Assembly (NCBI RefSeq): GCF_907165045.1
Contig: NZ_CAJRAU010000005.1
Coordinates: forward strand, 124,001-188,000
Source of the DNA: Dyadobacter linearis
Lineage (GTDB): Bacteria > Bacteroidota > Bacteroidia > Cytophagales > Spirosomataceae
Direction of reading: 5' to 3'
DNA: 64,000 nt
A model generated the notes under the pieces. The model was not told where the DNA came from and did not search any database. It saw nothing but the letters and a program-made list of their open reading frames with translations. The position numbers were made by a program, and so were the translations under genes. Numbering within the stretch: position 1 is the first letter of the stretch; each line of letters begins with the position of its first letter. Positions 54,707 through 64,000 of the stretch are shown piece after piece.

Positions 54707-57229
54707 ATGCCTATGAAATTTGAACCTTCTGACTTATATAGTCGGCTACTTATGTCTGAATCCGACATGGACAGCCTAGAAATTGTCCCCCTCGGCGGAC
54801 CCGATGGATCCGATGAGCCTTTTGAACTCCCTAATGAACTTGCCATATTACCGATCAGACAGACCGTGTTGTTTCCTGGAATGGTTATTCCGGTAACTGT
54901 GGTGCGTCAGAAAGCAATTCGCCTGGTCAAGAAAATATATCGTAATTCTGATATCAATCAGCGGATACTGGGTGCAGTTACCCAGGCGATTCCGCACAAG
55001 GAAGATCCTACGGCGGAAGACCTGTATAATGTCGGCACAGTAGCGCAGATCCTGAAAATGATCACGCTTCCCGACGGGAACGTAACGATCATCGTGCAGG
55101 GAAGGCAGCGTTTCGAGATCAAATCGATCATTCACGAAGAACCTTATCTGACTGCCGAAGTGCGCGCGATCGACGATTCATTCGTGGGTCCTACCAAGAA
55201 AGAATCGAAGGCTTTGCTGCAATCGCTGCGTGACGGTGCGCACAAGATCATGCGTTTGAATCCTGAGATCCCTCAGGAAGCGCGCATTGCATTGGATAAT
55301 ATCGAAAGTCCGATCTTCCTGATCCACTTTTTGTCTTCCAATATCAATGTGGAAGTTGCCGATAAACAAAAGCTGCTCGAAGAACGGAACGGTCACAAAC
55401 AGGCTACGCTCCTGCTGCAATATATGATGCGGGAGATTGAGATGCTGGAATTGAAAAGGGAGATCCAGACCAAAGCCAGCTCGGATATCGATCAACAGCA
55501 ACGTGATTATTTCCTGCGCCAACAAATCAAAGTGCTTCACGATGAACTGGGAATGGACAGCCCTGAGCGCGATCTGGATGAAATCAGATTGAAGGCCAGT
55601 CAGAAAAAATGGTCTGATCAGGTGCGTGCGCATTTTGAGAAAGAACTTACTAAGTTACAGCGCATTAACCCAATGGCACCCGAATACCCGGTAACGATGA
55701 ATTACCTGGAAACACTCGTGGATTTGCCGTGGGGCCAATATACCAAAGACAATTTTGACCTGGTAAGAGCACAAAAAGTGCTTGATTCCGATCACTTTGG
55801 ACTTGAAAAGGTAAAAGAGCGGATCATTGAATATCTCGCAGTTTTAAAACTGAAAGGAAACCTGAAAGCGCCGATACTTTGCCTTTACGGACCTCCGGGG
55901 GTTGGTAAAACTTCACTTGGTAAGTCTATCGCGAAAGCATTGAACCGGGAATATATCAGAATGGCGCTCGGCGGTGTTCATGACGAAGCCGAGATACGCG
56001 GTCACCGGAAAACATATATCGGCGCAATGCCGGGTAAGATCATCCAGAATATCAAAAAAGCAGGATCAGCGAATCCGGTTTTTATATTGGATGAAATAGA
56101 CAAAGTGAGCTCCGATTACCGGGGAGATCCTTCTTCTGCATTGCTTGAAGTACTCGATCCTGAGCAAAACTCTTCATTTACAGACAATTACCTGGAAGTT
56201 GAATACGATCTTTCCAAAGTATTGTTCGTAGCCACTGCGAATGCGCTGGATACCATTCACCCCGCCCTGCGCGACCGGATGGAAATAATCGAAATGACAG
56301 GTTATACCATCGAAGAGAAATTACAGATCGCGAAACGGTACCTGGTTCCAAAGCAGAGAAAAGACCACGGACTTAAGGCAACCGATATCAAGATCGACGA
56401 TTCGGCGCTGCTGCGGATTGCAGAAGGTTACACCAGAGAATCGGGCGTAAGGAACCTGGAACAGAAAGTAGGCACCGTAGTTCGAAAAATCGCCAAAGCG
56501 GTGGCAATGGAGCAGGATTACCCGAAAACGCTCAAAGGTGATCAGGTCGAAAAATATCTGGGTGCTGAGATTTTTGATAAAGATCTTTACCAGGATAATG
56601 ATTTTGCAGGTGTTGTTACCGGCCTTGCGTGGACTTCTGTCGGCGGTGAGATCCTTTTTATAGAAACCAGTCTGAGCCGCGGCAAAGGCAATCTGACTCT
56701 TTCCGGCCAGCTCGGAGATGTAATGAAAGAATCGGCCGTAGCTGCATTGTCGTACCTGAAAGCAAATGCCGACAGGATCGGTATCGACTACCGCATTTTC
56801 AACCATTATGACCTCCATGTACACGTTCCCGCCGGCGCTGTTCCAAAAGACGGACCTTCGGCCGGTGTAACGATGGTCACTTCAATGGCGTCTATTTTCA
56901 CGCAGCGCAGGGTTAAGCCTTTCATCGCGATGACGGGAGAAATTACCCTAAGAGGTAAAGTACTGCCTGTTGGCGGTGTCAAGGAAAAGATACTTGCAGC
57001 GAGACGGGCGGGTGTGAAGGAGATTGTTTTGTGTGTAAAAAACCGCAAAGACGTGGAAGAAGTACCAGCCAATTACATCAAGGATCTGTCATTCCATTAT
57101 GTGGATACGGTCGACCAGGTGCTGGCTTATGCTTTGCTGCCGGAACAGGTCGCGGACCCTATGCACTTCGTTTTTCCGGATGAAAAAAAGGAAAAAGAAG
57201 AAAGCGGTTATGTGACGGTTGGAGCCTGA
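54707..57229 (+). CDS. lon: ATP-dependent protease Lon
   Basis: An 840-residue cytoplasmic AAA+ serine protease that degrades damaged and regulatory proteins. An N-terminal LON substrate-binding domain (about 40-245), a coiled-coil region, an AAA+ module with Walker A GPPGVGKTS and Walker B FILDEIDK, and a C-terminal protease domain with the Ser718/Lys761 dyad (KDGPSAGV; GGVKEK) are all present. It begins MPMKFEPSD and has a long acidic N-terminal extension (1-40). It is followed by a terminator. Confidence 0.96.
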   Translation: MPMKFEPSDLYSRLLMSESDMDSLEIVPLGGPDGSDEPFELPNELAILPIRQTVLFPGMVIPVTVVRQKAIRLVKKIYRNSDINQRILGAVTQAIPHKEDPTAEDLYNVGTVAQILKMITLPDGNVTIIVQGRQRFEIKSIIHEEPYLTAEVRAIDDSFVGPTKKESKALLQSLRDGAHKIMRLNPEIPQEARIALDNIESPIFLIHFLSSNINVEVADKQKLLEERNGHKQATLLLQYMMREIEMLELKREIQTKASSDIDQQQRDYFLRQQIKVLHDELGMDSPERDLDEIRLKASQKKWSDQVRAHFEKELTKLQRINPMAPEYPVTMNYLETLVDLPWGQYTKDNFDLVRAQKVLDSDHFGLEKVKERIIEYLAVLKLKGNLKAPILCLYGPPGVGKTSLGKSIAKALNREYIRMALGGVHDEAEIRGHRKTYIGAMPGKIIQNIKKAGSANPVFILDEIDKVSSDYRGDPSSALLEVLDPEQNSSFTDNYLEVEYDLSKVLFVATANALDTIHPALRDRMEIIEMTGYTIEEKLQIAKRYLVPKQRKDHGLKATDIKIDDSALLRIAEGYTRESGVRNLEQKVGTVVRKIAKAVAMEQDYPKTLKGDQVEKYLGAEIFDKDLYQDNDFAGVVTGLAWTSVGGEILFIETSLSRGKGNLTLSGQLGDVMKESAVAALSYLKANADRIGIDYRIFNHYDLHVHVPAGAVPKDGPSAGVTMVTSMASIFTQRRVKPFIAMTGEITLRGKVLPVGGVKEKILAARRAGVKEIVLCVKNRKDVEEVPANYIKDLSFHYVDTVDQVLAYALLPEQVADPMHFVFPDEKKEKEESGYVTVGA

Positions 57230-57250
57230 CATAAGAGATAAAAATAGTTG

Positions 57251-57276
57251 AAGAGGCGCCTTGTGCGCCTCTTTTT
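57251..57276 (+). terminator. Terminator after lon
   Basis: AAGAGGCGC pairs with GCGCCTCTT, followed by a T-run, about 20 bases after the lon stop. Confidence 0.8.
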
Positions 57277-57335
57277 CATTATAGGGGTATTGGCATAAAA
57301 ATTGCGTCCGTTCTTATGAAACTATCCTGATCAAA

Positions 57336-58832
57336 ATGTCTTTACCGCAACTTTCCCCCGAACTCCTGGACCAGCATCCTGAAATTCTACCAAATCACAG
57401 GAGCCTCCTTGCCTTACCTGAAAAGATAATCCAGTTTGGTACTGGTGTATTGTTGCGAGGTCTGCCCGATTATTTTGTTAATAAGGCAAATCAGCAGGGG
57501 ATTTTCAATGGGAGAATCGTAGTTGTGAAATCGACCAGTAGTGGCGGTACTGACGCTTTTAAGCAGCAGCAGAGTCTGTATTCACACAGTATTAGAGGTA
57601 TTGCTGATGGAAAGCAGGTAGATGAAACGGTGATCAACTGCGCGATCAGCCGCACGCTTGCAGCCAGCGAAGATTGGGCTGAGATACTTAAATGCGCGCA
57701 TAATCCCGAGTTGAAGATCGCCATTTCAAACACCACTGAGGTAGGCATTCAACTTACTGACGACGACATTTTTGCTTCGCCTCCTGCTTCTTTTCCAGGT
57801 AAATTGACTGCCTACTTGTACGAGCGTTTCAAAGCATTTGGTGGTTCAAGAGAATCTGGCATGGTGATCGTACCCACCGAGCTGATCGTCGGGAATGGTA
57901 CCAAACTGCGATCCATTGTACTGGAACAAGCGTCGCGGCACCAGCTTGGGGATGCATTCATCAACTGGCTCGAAAATGATAATTTCTTTTGCAATTCGCT
58001 GGTAGACAGAATTGTACCAGGTAAGCCGGATGCTGAAAGTGTGGAATTAATCTCTGAGAAACTGGGTTTCCGCGATGATCTGTTGATTATTTCAGAGGTA
58101 TACAGTTTGTGGGCAATTGAAGGCGACGCTCATATTCGCTCGGTCTTGAGCTTTGCCGAGGCAGATAGCGGCGTAGTGATTGAACCGGATATTGATCTTT
58201 ACAGAGAACTGAAATTGAGACTGCTCAATGGTACGCACACCTTGTCGTCGGGCCTTTGCTTTTTGCAGGGTTTGGAAACGGTGAAAGAGAGTATGGATAC
58301 GCCGGAGATCGCGCAATTCATCTCTGATCTGATGCTGAACGAACTCGCGCCTGCGATCCCTTTTAAGGTAGATCCACAGCGCGCACATGAGTTTGGAAAC
58401 CAGGTACTTGATCGTTTCAGAAATCCCTTTATCAGGCACCAATTAATTGACATTACCGTCCAATACACGGCCAAAATGAAAATGCGCAATATCCCGACGT
58501 TATTGCAGCACTACAAAAATACCGATGAGGCTCCTTTGCTTTTTGCAAGAGGGTTTGCTGCTTTCCTGAACTTCATGAAGCCTGTTGTGCACAAAGACGA
58601 TGCTTACTATGGAGAACATAATGGACAACCCTATTCAATCCGCTGCGATTCGGCTGCCTATTTTGACGAAAAATGGAAAAATGCCGCATCACCAATCGAC
58701 CTCGCACAGCAGGTTTTGAGTGATACTGACCTGTGGGACACAGATTTAAACCTGCTCCCCGGCTTCGCGGATGCAGTGAAGGAGAATATGGTTGATAAGG
58801 TGGAGGTTTTGACGATTATTCCGAAGAATTGA
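57336..58832 (+). CDS. uxaB: Tagaturonate reductase
   Basis: A 498-residue member of the mannitol dehydrogenase family that reduces tagaturonate to altronate with NADH. Blocks shared with E. coli UxaB include EKIIQFGTGVLLRGLPD, AISNTTEVGIQ, VPTELIVGNGTKLR and FCNSLVDRIVPGKPD. The same enzyme group can also act on fructuronate, so it may serve both uronate branches. It lies on the plus strand while the rest of the uronate genes are on the minus strand; the Uma2 gene lies between. Confidence 0.9.
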   Translation: MSLPQLSPELLDQHPEILPNHRSLLALPEKIIQFGTGVLLRGLPDYFVNKANQQGIFNGRIVVVKSTSSGGTDAFKQQQSLYSHSIRGIADGKQVDETVINCAISRTLAASEDWAEILKCAHNPELKIAISNTTEVGIQLTDDDIFASPPASFPGKLTAYLYERFKAFGGSRESGMVIVPTELIVGNGTKLRSIVLEQASRHQLGDAFINWLENDNFFCNSLVDRIVPGKPDAESVELISEKLGFRDDLLIISEVYSLWAIEGDAHIRSVLSFAEADSGVVIEPDIDLYRELKLRLLNGTHTLSSGLCFLQGLETVKESMDTPEIAQFISDLMLNELAPAIPFKVDPQRAHEFGNQVLDRFRNPFIRHQLIDITVQYTAKMKMRNIPTLLQHYKNTDEAPLLFARGFAAFLNFMKPVVHKDDAYYGEHNGQPYSIRCDSAAYFDEKWKNAASPIDLAQQVLSDTDLWDTDLNLLPGFADAVKENMVDKVEVLTIIPKN

Positions 58833-58869
58833 TAGAAAACCGAAGTTTTCTTTACACGGCTGGTATGCT

Positions 58870-58877
58870 TATATTTG
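58870..58877 (+). promoter_or_regulatory. Candidate -7 element (TATATTTG) for the Uma2 gene
   Basis: TATATTTG matches TAnnTTTG and lies 16 bases before the ATG, giving a very short leader. No -33 TTG was identified. Confidence 0.35.
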
Positions 58878-58892
58878 AGAAAATGACGCATT

Positions 58893-59474
58893 ATGATTCT
58901 TCCATTAAATCTCCCGGTTCACGATTCATTCAGTGATGAAGAGCTTCTGGCATTCAGCCTGGCAAATCCTGAATTGTCAGTTGAAAGAGATGAGCATGGG
59001 CAACTCTTCATCAATATGACGCCGACTTTTGCAATCAGTAGCTCCAATAACAGCGAGCTGATTACCGAACTGGGAATTTGGAACAGAAAATACAAAGCAG
59101 GTAAAGTTCTTGAATCAAATGGCGGATATTTCCTGCCCGATTCTTCCATGCGTGTTCCCGATGTAGCCTGGATACAGCTGGATCGATGGAATGCGATGAG
59201 TATTTCAGAGAAAAAGTCTTTTCCTCACCTTGCCCCTGATTTTATAATTGAGTTGAAATCAGAGACCGACAGCCTGGCGGATCTGCAAGGCAAAATGGAG
59301 AAGTGGATTACAAATGGAGTCCGTTTGGGCTGGCTTATTTGCACTGATAAACAGATTACTTACATCTACGAAGCGGGCGCGCCTGTTACAAGTATAAAAT
59401 TCGAAGAAACGATTTCAGGCGGATCAGTTTTAAATAACTTCTCTGTCCGCCTGAGTGATATTCTTGAATATTAA
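58893..59474 (+). CDS. Uma2/DUF820 family putative restriction-endonuclease-fold protein
   Basis: A 193-residue Uma2-like protein with the PD-(D/E)xK-type pattern: RVPDVAWI (about residues 88-95) then PDFIIELKSETDSLADLQGKM. The Asp and Glu-x-Lys residues of the nuclease core are present. Such proteins are abundant in cyanobacteria and Bacteroidota but their function is unsettled. It converges with eda and sits among uronate genes without evident connection. Confidence 0.85.
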   Translation: MILPLNLPVHDSFSDEELLAFSLANPELSVERDEHGQLFINMTPTFAISSSNNSELITELGIWNRKYKAGKVLESNGGYFLPDSSMRVPDVAWIQLDRWNAMSISEKKSFPHLAPDFIIELKSETDSLADLQGKMEKWITNGVRLGWLICTDKQITYIYEAGAPVTSIKFEETISGGSVLNNFSVRLSDILEY

Positions 59475-59481
59475 AAACCTG

Positions 59482-60147
59482 CTAGCTATTGCTTCTGAAC
59501 TCTTTGACCAAAGCAATACTCTCAGCAACTTTCTGCTCGATCCAGGCGTAATTACCTTCGGCGACTATATCTTTCGGGAACAAGTTTGAACCCAAACCGA
59601 CCGCATAAGCGCCTGCTCCAAACCATTCGCTGATACTTTCCCGCGTGGGCTGTACACCTCCTGTTACCATGATCTTCACTTTCGGCATTGGCCCGCGGAT
59701 CGCTTTTACAAATGCAGACCCTACTACATCTCCGGGAAATAGCTTAACAACCTCCGCACCAGCCTGTTGTGCATTATATATCTCAGTCAAAGTCGCTATA
59801 CCAGGAATCCAGGGGATATTTGCTTTTAAACAAGCCTCGCCCACTGCCGGGTTAAGGAATGGTGTCACGATAAAGTCGGTTCCTGCATCGATGAATTTCT
59901 GCGCGGTTTCGGCATCGTAAATAGTACCAATACCCAGCGAAAGCCCGGGAAGGGTTTCTTTGGTATACGCCAGCAAATCCGAAAATACCGTGAATGCATT
60001 ATCGCCACGGTTAGTAAACTCGATCGCCCTGGCGCCGCCGCGGTAGCTTGCATTGATAATCTCTTTCGCAACTTCTATATCTGCATGGTAGAACAGCGGC
60101 ACAATGCCCACTTCGTTCAATAGTACCAGTGTTGTTTCTTTGTCCAT
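59482..60147 (-). CDS. eda: KDPG/KHG aldolase
   Basis: Splits 2-keto-3-deoxy-6-phosphogluconate into pyruvate and glyceraldehyde-3-phosphate. The 221-residue class I aldolase has the Schiff-base Lys135 in VVKLFPGD, Glu43 in AIEFTNRG, Arg47 for phosphate and PFLNP near residue 97. It follows kdgK with a 35-base gap on the minus strand, matching its role directly after that kinase. Confidence 0.93.
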   Translation of the reverse strand: MDKETTLVLLNEVGIVPLFYHADIEVAKEIINASYRGGARAIEFTNRGDNAFTVFSDLLAYTKETLPGLSLGIGTIYDAETAQKFIDAGTDFIVTPFLNPAVGEACLKANIPWIPGIATLTEIYNAQQAGAEVVKLFPGDVVGSAFVKAIRGPMPKVKIMVTGGVQPTRESISEWFGAGAYAVGLGSNLFPKDIVAEGNYAWIEQKVAESIALVKEFRSNS

Positions 60148-60182
60148 ATCTACATGCTGTCAATGAATTGCAGCTTTAAATT

Positions 60183-61178
60183 TTATCTTTTAATTCTTCC
60201 CGAAGTCTCCCCCTGACGAATCGCCTCTACTTCTGCAATGGTCGAGATCAGCGCGTCGCCTTCGATCGTGTGCTTTAATGCAGAAGCCGCAACTCCGAAT
60301 TCCAGCGCTTTTTGCTGGTCGTCGAACGTGATCAGGCCGTGGATCAGTCCCGCTATGAATGCGTCGCCGCCGCCTACCCTGTCGATGATCGGGTTGATTT
60401 CAACATCCTCCGTTTCCAGCAGCTCACTTCCATTCCACAAATAAGCCCTTAAAAGGTTATGTGAGGCACTTATCGAAGTCCGCTTCGTGTCTACGACTGT
60501 ACTTACCTGCGGATATTCCTTCTGTAAATTGACGCAGGATTCGCGGAAATCGTTTCCTCCTATCCCAAAAATCTCCTTTATATTTTCACCATTCGCAATT
60601 ACAATATCAGTTCCGGCCGTCAGCTCCGGCAACACTTCCGAAGGTTTTTTACCATATTTCCACAAATTAGCGCGGTAGAAAATATCACCTGAAACGGTCA
60701 GCCCATACTTTCTGGCGACTTTAATACCGTCCAGCAAAGCATCGGCCGCACCCTGCGACAAAGCCGGCGTAATTCCGGCCCAGTGAAACCATTTGGCATC
60801 TTTTAATATACTATCCCAATCGATTTCCTTTGGGTCAATTTCGGCAAGAGACGAATTAGCTCGGTCGTAAACGATCTGGCTACCACGCAATGCAGCACCC
60901 GTTTCAAGATAATAAACAGCCATTCTGGGCCCGCCGTAAATGATATGCGAAATATCGACCCCGTGAAATTGCATGTACTGTGCCGCAGCGCGCCCGATCG
61001 GAGAATCAGGAAAACGGGTTACGTGGGCTGTATGATGCCCCCAATACGCCAAAGCGGTCGACACATTGGCCTCGCCACCGGCGTAAGTCACATTGAACTG
61101 TCGGGCTTGTTCAAAACGGGAAAAACCAGGAGTGGAGAGTCGCATCAGGACTTCACCGAAAGAGACGATTTGAGCCAT
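60183..61178 (-). CDS. kdgK: 2-keto-3-deoxygluconate kinase (PfkB family)
   Basis: Phosphorylates 2-keto-3-deoxygluconate to KDPG with ATP. The 331-residue PfkB-fold sugar kinase has the N-terminal GEANVSTAL sugar-binding block and the catalytic VGGGDAFIAGLIHG. KDG specificity is inferred from the eda neighbour and uronate genes. It heads a two-gene operon with eda, and a 7-base inverted repeat lies in front of it. Confidence 0.9.
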   Translation of the reverse strand: MAQIVSFGEVLMRLSTPGFSRFEQARQFNVTYAGGEANVSTALAYWGHHTAHVTRFPDSPIGRAAAQYMQFHGVDISHIIYGGPRMAVYYLETGAALRGSQIVYDRANSSLAEIDPKEIDWDSILKDAKWFHWAGITPALSQGAADALLDGIKVARKYGLTVSGDIFYRANLWKYGKKPSEVLPELTAGTDIVIANGENIKEIFGIGGNDFRESCVNLQKEYPQVSTVVDTKRTSISASHNLLRAYLWNGSELLETEDVEINPIIDRVGGGDAFIAGLIHGLITFDDQQKALEFGVAASALKHTIEGDALISTIAEVEAIRQGETSGRIKR

Positions 61179-61190
61179 ATTTGGAATGGT

Positions 61191-61220
61191 ACCCTTGCTG
61201 TAACGAATTAAAACAAGGGT
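61191..61220. promoter_or_regulatory. Inverted repeat ACCCTTG-N16-CAAGGGT upstream of kdgK
   Basis: Two perfect 7-base arms 13-42 bases upstream of the kdgK start could be an operator for a sugar-acid regulator or a leader hairpin. No regulator gene is present in the window. Confidence 0.3.
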
Positions 61221-61263
61221 TTTGAAAGATTAACAATTAGTCAAAAATAGCATTAAACATCAA

Positions 61264-61294
61264 AATAGCCCATAACAATGCGTTTTGGGCTATT
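61264..61294 (-). terminator. Terminator after uxaC
   Basis: AATAGCCCA (61264-61272) pairs with TGGGCTATT (61286-61294) around a 13-base loop, with a short T-run in the minus direction. It separates uxaC from kdgK. Confidence 0.65.
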
Positions 61295-61321
61295 TATTTA
61301 TATTCTTACAAATTTAGTTTG

Positions 61322-62746
61322 TCAAAAACCAAAGTATTTGCTCGCGTTGTTGTACGAAATATCCTGCACCATTTTGCCAAGCCAAGGCATATCATTTGGC
61401 AACTCCCCATTTTCCACGTCGGTACCGATCAGATTACACAATATCCTTCTGAAATATTCGTGTCTCGGGTAAGATAGAAAACTGCGTGAATCAGTCAGCA
61501 TTCCTACAAAACGGCTTAGTAAGCCCATATTAGAAAGTGCATTCATCTGGCGCTCCATTCCATCTTTTTGATCCAAAAACCACCAGCCCGAGCCAAACTG
61601 CATTTTGCCTGCGATGGTACCGTCATTATAATTGCCGGTCATCGTGGCAAGTACTTCATTGTCTCCGGGATTGAGATTATAAAGGATCGTTTTGGCCAGC
61701 TGATCCGTTGAATCAAGCTTATTCAAAAACTTGGAAAGTGCCTGCGCCTGGCTATAATCGCCTATTGAATCCCAGCCTGTATCCGGTCCGAGCTCGCGCA
61801 GCATTCGCTCATTATTATTTCTCAATGCTCCTAAATGAAATTGTTGCGTCCAGGATTTCTCATGGTCAATTTTGGCAAGGTCAAATAAAAGCATTGATTT
61901 AAATGCAGTTCGCTGCTCCTCACTCGCGACCTGACCATTTTTAGTAATTTCAAAAGCCTGCTTCGCCGCTTCCTCATCAAAAGTCGCATAAATGTGCTCC
62001 AAACCATGATCTGACAGCTTCCCGCCCATTGAGGCGAAAAAATCATGGCGGTTCCGCAAAGCATCCAGCAGCTCCTGATAAGAGTTGATATTGGCTCTTC
62101 CGGAAGCAGCCGCCAATTTCGAAAGGTATGCATTAAAATCCTTCGGGGAATCGATCAAAAGCATGGACTTATCCGGCCGGAATGTAGGTAATACCTTGAT
62201 ATTAAAGCCAGCCTGCTCAATTGCGCGATGGTATTCGAGCGAATCAATCGGATCGTCCGTTGTGCAGATCACTTTTACATTCATCTTGTTGAGCAGGCTT
62301 GTCACCGAAAAATCGGGTTGTTTAAGCTTCGCCGAACATTCGTCGTAAATCTCTCTTGCTGAATCTCTATTGAGGATAATATCGATGTCAAAATAGCGCA
62401 GCAACTCCAAATGCGTCCAGTGGTACAAAGGATTTCGCATTGTGTAAGGTACCGTCGCCGCCCACTGTTCAAACTTCTCCCAATCGCTCGCATTACCTGT
62501 ACAGAACCGCTCATTGATCCCGTTCGCACGCATTGCCCGCCACTTATAGTGATCGCCGTAAAGCCAGGCCTGCGTCAGGTTCTCAAACTGCTTGTCTCCC
62601 GCAATCTGGTCGGGCGGTAAGTGACAGTGGTAATCGATAATCGGCATCTCCTTCGCGTAATCGTGGTAAAGGATACGCGCGGCTTCCGAACGAAGGAGAA
62701 AATCCTCGGAGATAAATGTTTTCTGTGCAGTAGCGATTGTCGTCAT
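61322..62746 (-). CDS. uxaC: Uronate isomerase
   Basis: Converts glucuronate to fructuronate and galacturonate to tagaturonate. The 474-residue amidohydrolase-fold protein has the metal-binding DYHCHLPPD (His40, His42) and the family blocks [21 protein letters not shown] and [18 protein letters not shown]. Its ATG overlaps the uxuA stop in an ATGA, indicating translational coupling. It follows uxuA in the operon. Confidence 0.95.
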   Translation of the reverse strand: MTTIATAQKTFISEDFLLRSEAARILYHDYAKEMPIIDYHCHLPPDQIAGDKQFENLTQAWLYGDHYKWRAMRANGINERFCTGNASDWEKFEQWAATVPYTMRNPLYHWTHLELLRYFDIDIILNRDSAREIYDECSAKLKQPDFSVTSLLNKMNVKVICTTDDPIDSLEYHRAIEQAGFNIKVLPTFRPDKSMLLIDSPKDFNAYLSKLAAASGRANINSYQELLDALRNRHDFFASMGGKLSDHGLEHIYATFDEEAAKQAFEITKNGQVASEEQRTAFKSMLLFDLAKIDHEKSWTQQFHLGALRNNNERMLRELGPDTGWDSIGDYSQAQALSKFLNKLDSTDQLAKTILYNLNPGDNEVLATMTGNYNDGTIAGKMQFGSGWWFLDQKDGMERQMNALSNMGLLSRFVGMLTDSRSFLSYPRHEYFRRILCNLIGTDVENGELPNDMPWLGKMVQDISYNNASKYFGF

Positions 62747-63954
62747 TTTAGTAGGCTATTATTTTTTGTCACCCCCCTTTCAATTCCATATTCCAATCCT
62801 CTCAATTCCGCCAATCCTCTTAGCCTCCCAATCGCAGTATAACCCGGGTTGGTCCTTTTGCCAGTCGATAAATCGTCCAGCATTCGGTGTCCATGATCAG
62901 GCCGAAAAGGCATTCTAAGATCTGTTCTCCCTTCTTTTTCTCTTCTTTTTTGTTCCAGAACCAACCCCCGCATTACTGAATACATATCAACGTCTCCATC
63001 GAGGTGATCGGCTTCGTAAAAGCTTCCGTCGTGCTCCCGTTTTGTCGCACGTAAATGAATAAAATGTATCCTGCTACCTAGCCTGTCCACCATTCCTGCC
63101 AGGTCATTATCGGCGCGTACGCCGTAGGATCCTGTACAAAAGCAAATTCCGTTAGACTGGTGATCGTAAGCTTCCAGCACCATCATCGCATCATTTTCAG
63201 TACTTACCACTCTTGGCAAGCCTAATATCGGGTACGGCGGATCGTCCGGGTGAATAGCCAGCCGAATGCCCGCTTCCTCAGCCACAGGGCCTATTGCCTG
63301 AATAAATTGATATAAATGCGTCCGCAATTCGAGATCGCCTACTTCTTTATAAGTATCGAGTACTTTCCTGAATTCTTCAACCGTAAAACTCTCTTCCGAA
63401 CCGGGCAAACCCGCGATGATATTGCGCACGAGTTTCTGCACTTCTTCCTCCGAAGCTCCGTCAAGCCATTTCTTAGCTTTCGATTTTTGTTCGTCGGTAT
63501 ACAAATCCTGGGCTTCTGTGCGGTTTAGTATATAAAGATCAAATGCCGCAAACTGCCCCGCGTCAAACCGTAAGCCAGTCGAACCGTCTTTCATCGGCGC
63601 GTCCAGATCCGTTCTGGTCCAGTCGAGGATCGGCATGAAGTTGTAGCAAACAGTATCAATCCCGCATTGGCCCAGGTTGCGCAGACTTTGCTGATAATTA
63701 AGAATGTATTTTTCAAAATCACCCGTCCGCGTCTTAATCGCCTCATGGACAGGCACACTTTCCACCACCGACCAGGTAAGTCCGGCCGCTTCGATCATTT
63801 CTTTTCTTGCAGTAATTTCCGCGACCTCCCAGATCTGACCATTGGGAATATGGTGTAATGCAGTTACTATTCCGGTCGCGCCGGCCTGACGGATATCCTG
63901 TAACGTAACAGGATCATTCGGCCCAAACCAGCGCCAAGTTTGTTCTAATGCCAT
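62743..63954 (-). CDS. uxuA: Mannonate dehydratase
   Basis: Dehydrates mannonate to 2-keto-3-deoxygluconate. The 403-residue TIM-barrel protein begins [18 protein letters not shown] and has the metal/active-site blocks [30 protein letters not shown] and [12 protein letters not shown]. The C-terminus [16 protein letters not shown] agrees with the family and then runs on for about 10 residues to the ATGA junction with uxaC. A 7-base tandem repeat lies immediately before its ATG at the window edge. Confidence 0.94.
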   Translation of the reverse strand: MALEQTWRWFGPNDPVTLQDIRQAGATGIVTALHHIPNGQIWEVAEITARKEMIEAAGLTWSVVESVPVHEAIKTRTGDFEKYILNYQQSLRNLGQCGIDTVCYNFMPILDWTRTDLDAPMKDGSTGLRFDAGQFAAFDLYILNRTEAQDLYTDEQKSKAKKWLDGASEEEVQKLVRNIIAGLPGSEESFTVEEFRKVLDTYKEVGDLELRTHLYQFIQAIGPVAEEAGIRLAIHPDDPPYPILGLPRVVSTENDAMMVLEAYDHQSNGICFCTGSYGVRADNDLAGMVDRLGSRIHFIHLRATKREHDGSFYEADHLDGDVDMYSVMRGLVLEQKRREKEGRTDLRMPFRPDHGHRMLDDLSTGKRTNPGYTAIGRLRGLAELRGLEYGIERGVTKNNSLLK

Positions 63955-63959
63955 TTTTT

Positions 63960-64000
63960 TAGCTGTTAGCGATTAGCTGTTGGCTGTTAGCTGTTAGCTT
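63960..64000. repeat. Heptanucleotide tandem repeat upstream of uxuA (continues past the window)
   Basis: From 63960 there are consecutive 7-base units TAGCTGT, TAGCGAT, TAGCTGT, TGGCTGT, TAGCTGT and a partial TAGCTT. The repeat lies directly in front of the uxuA ATG and is cut off by the window end. Confidence 0.75.

Noticed and set aside
58893-59474. Uma2-family gene as part of a restriction or defence island
   Set aside because: Its neighbours are uronate metabolism genes and no methylase, helicase or other defence gene lies within the window.

Overview
The window reads as chromosomal DNA of a Bacteroidota bacterium, most likely a Cytophagales member close to Dyadobacter; the genus is inference from overall gene content and protein style. 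Supporting signs are a SusC/SusD pair, lipoproteins with Bacteroidota-type signal peptides, TAnnTTTG promoter elements, the DUF177-rpmF-plsX-fabH-efp-accB-accC order, DUF5777 and DUF6702 proteins, and an ECF sigma factor overlapping an outer-membrane-barrel gene. No rRNA, tRNA, CRISPR array, prophage or complete insertion sequence was seen.

Layout. 1-6.1 kb: purM, an NlpC/P60 peptidase, a REP-associated tyrosine transposase (RAYT) beside three paired REP elements, argH, and a haem-motif FG-GAP lipoprotein candidate. 6.2-16.4 kb: an orphan SusD/SusC pair, argB, dsbD, and two paralogous lipoproteins. 16.6-22.9 kb: an RND efflux operon (marR-tolC-mfp-acrB type) with a palindromic operator candidate inside the marR promoter. 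23-29.5 kb: M48 protease, acyltransferase, SDR39U1-type protein, M61 peptidase, a small barrel, and a sugar O-acyltransferase. 29.5-35.3 kb: the ribosome/fatty-acid operon, interrupted by a four-unit REP array between DUF177 and rpmF. 35.4-43.6 kb: DUF5618, an Nramp relative with altered metal-site motifs, a conserved 486-residue protein of unknown function, a gamma-glutamylcyclotransferase-like protein, coaX, and a large GH2 beta-galactosidase with a basic tail. 43.6-47.6 kb: YceI, DUF5777 and Rieske genes, then an ECF sigma factor overlapping a membrane-anchored barrel protein. 47.7-57.2 kb: acyltransferase 3, ABC exporter, membrane MutS-like ATPase, rseP, DUF6702, lon. 57.3-64 kb: hexuronate catabolism (uxaB, eda, kdgK, uxaC, uxuA) with a Uma2-family gene among them.

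How genes work together. The uronate genes convert glucuronate/galacturonate towards 2-keto-3-deoxygluconate, then KdgK and Eda yield pyruvate and glyceraldehyde-3-phosphate; altronate dehydratase is not in the window. The efflux genes form one regulated tripartite pump. The lipid operon couples ribosomal protein L32 and EF-P with phospholipid and fatty-acid initiation.

The most unusual structure is the REP/RAYT system: paired palindromes in inverted orientation flank a RAYT gene at 2.2-3.1 kb and recur as a tandem array inside a housekeeping operon at 30.1-30.45 kb, with a single half-element at 14.4 kb and a terminator at 22.97 kb that resembles one. Stem sequences differ between sites but remain base-paired.
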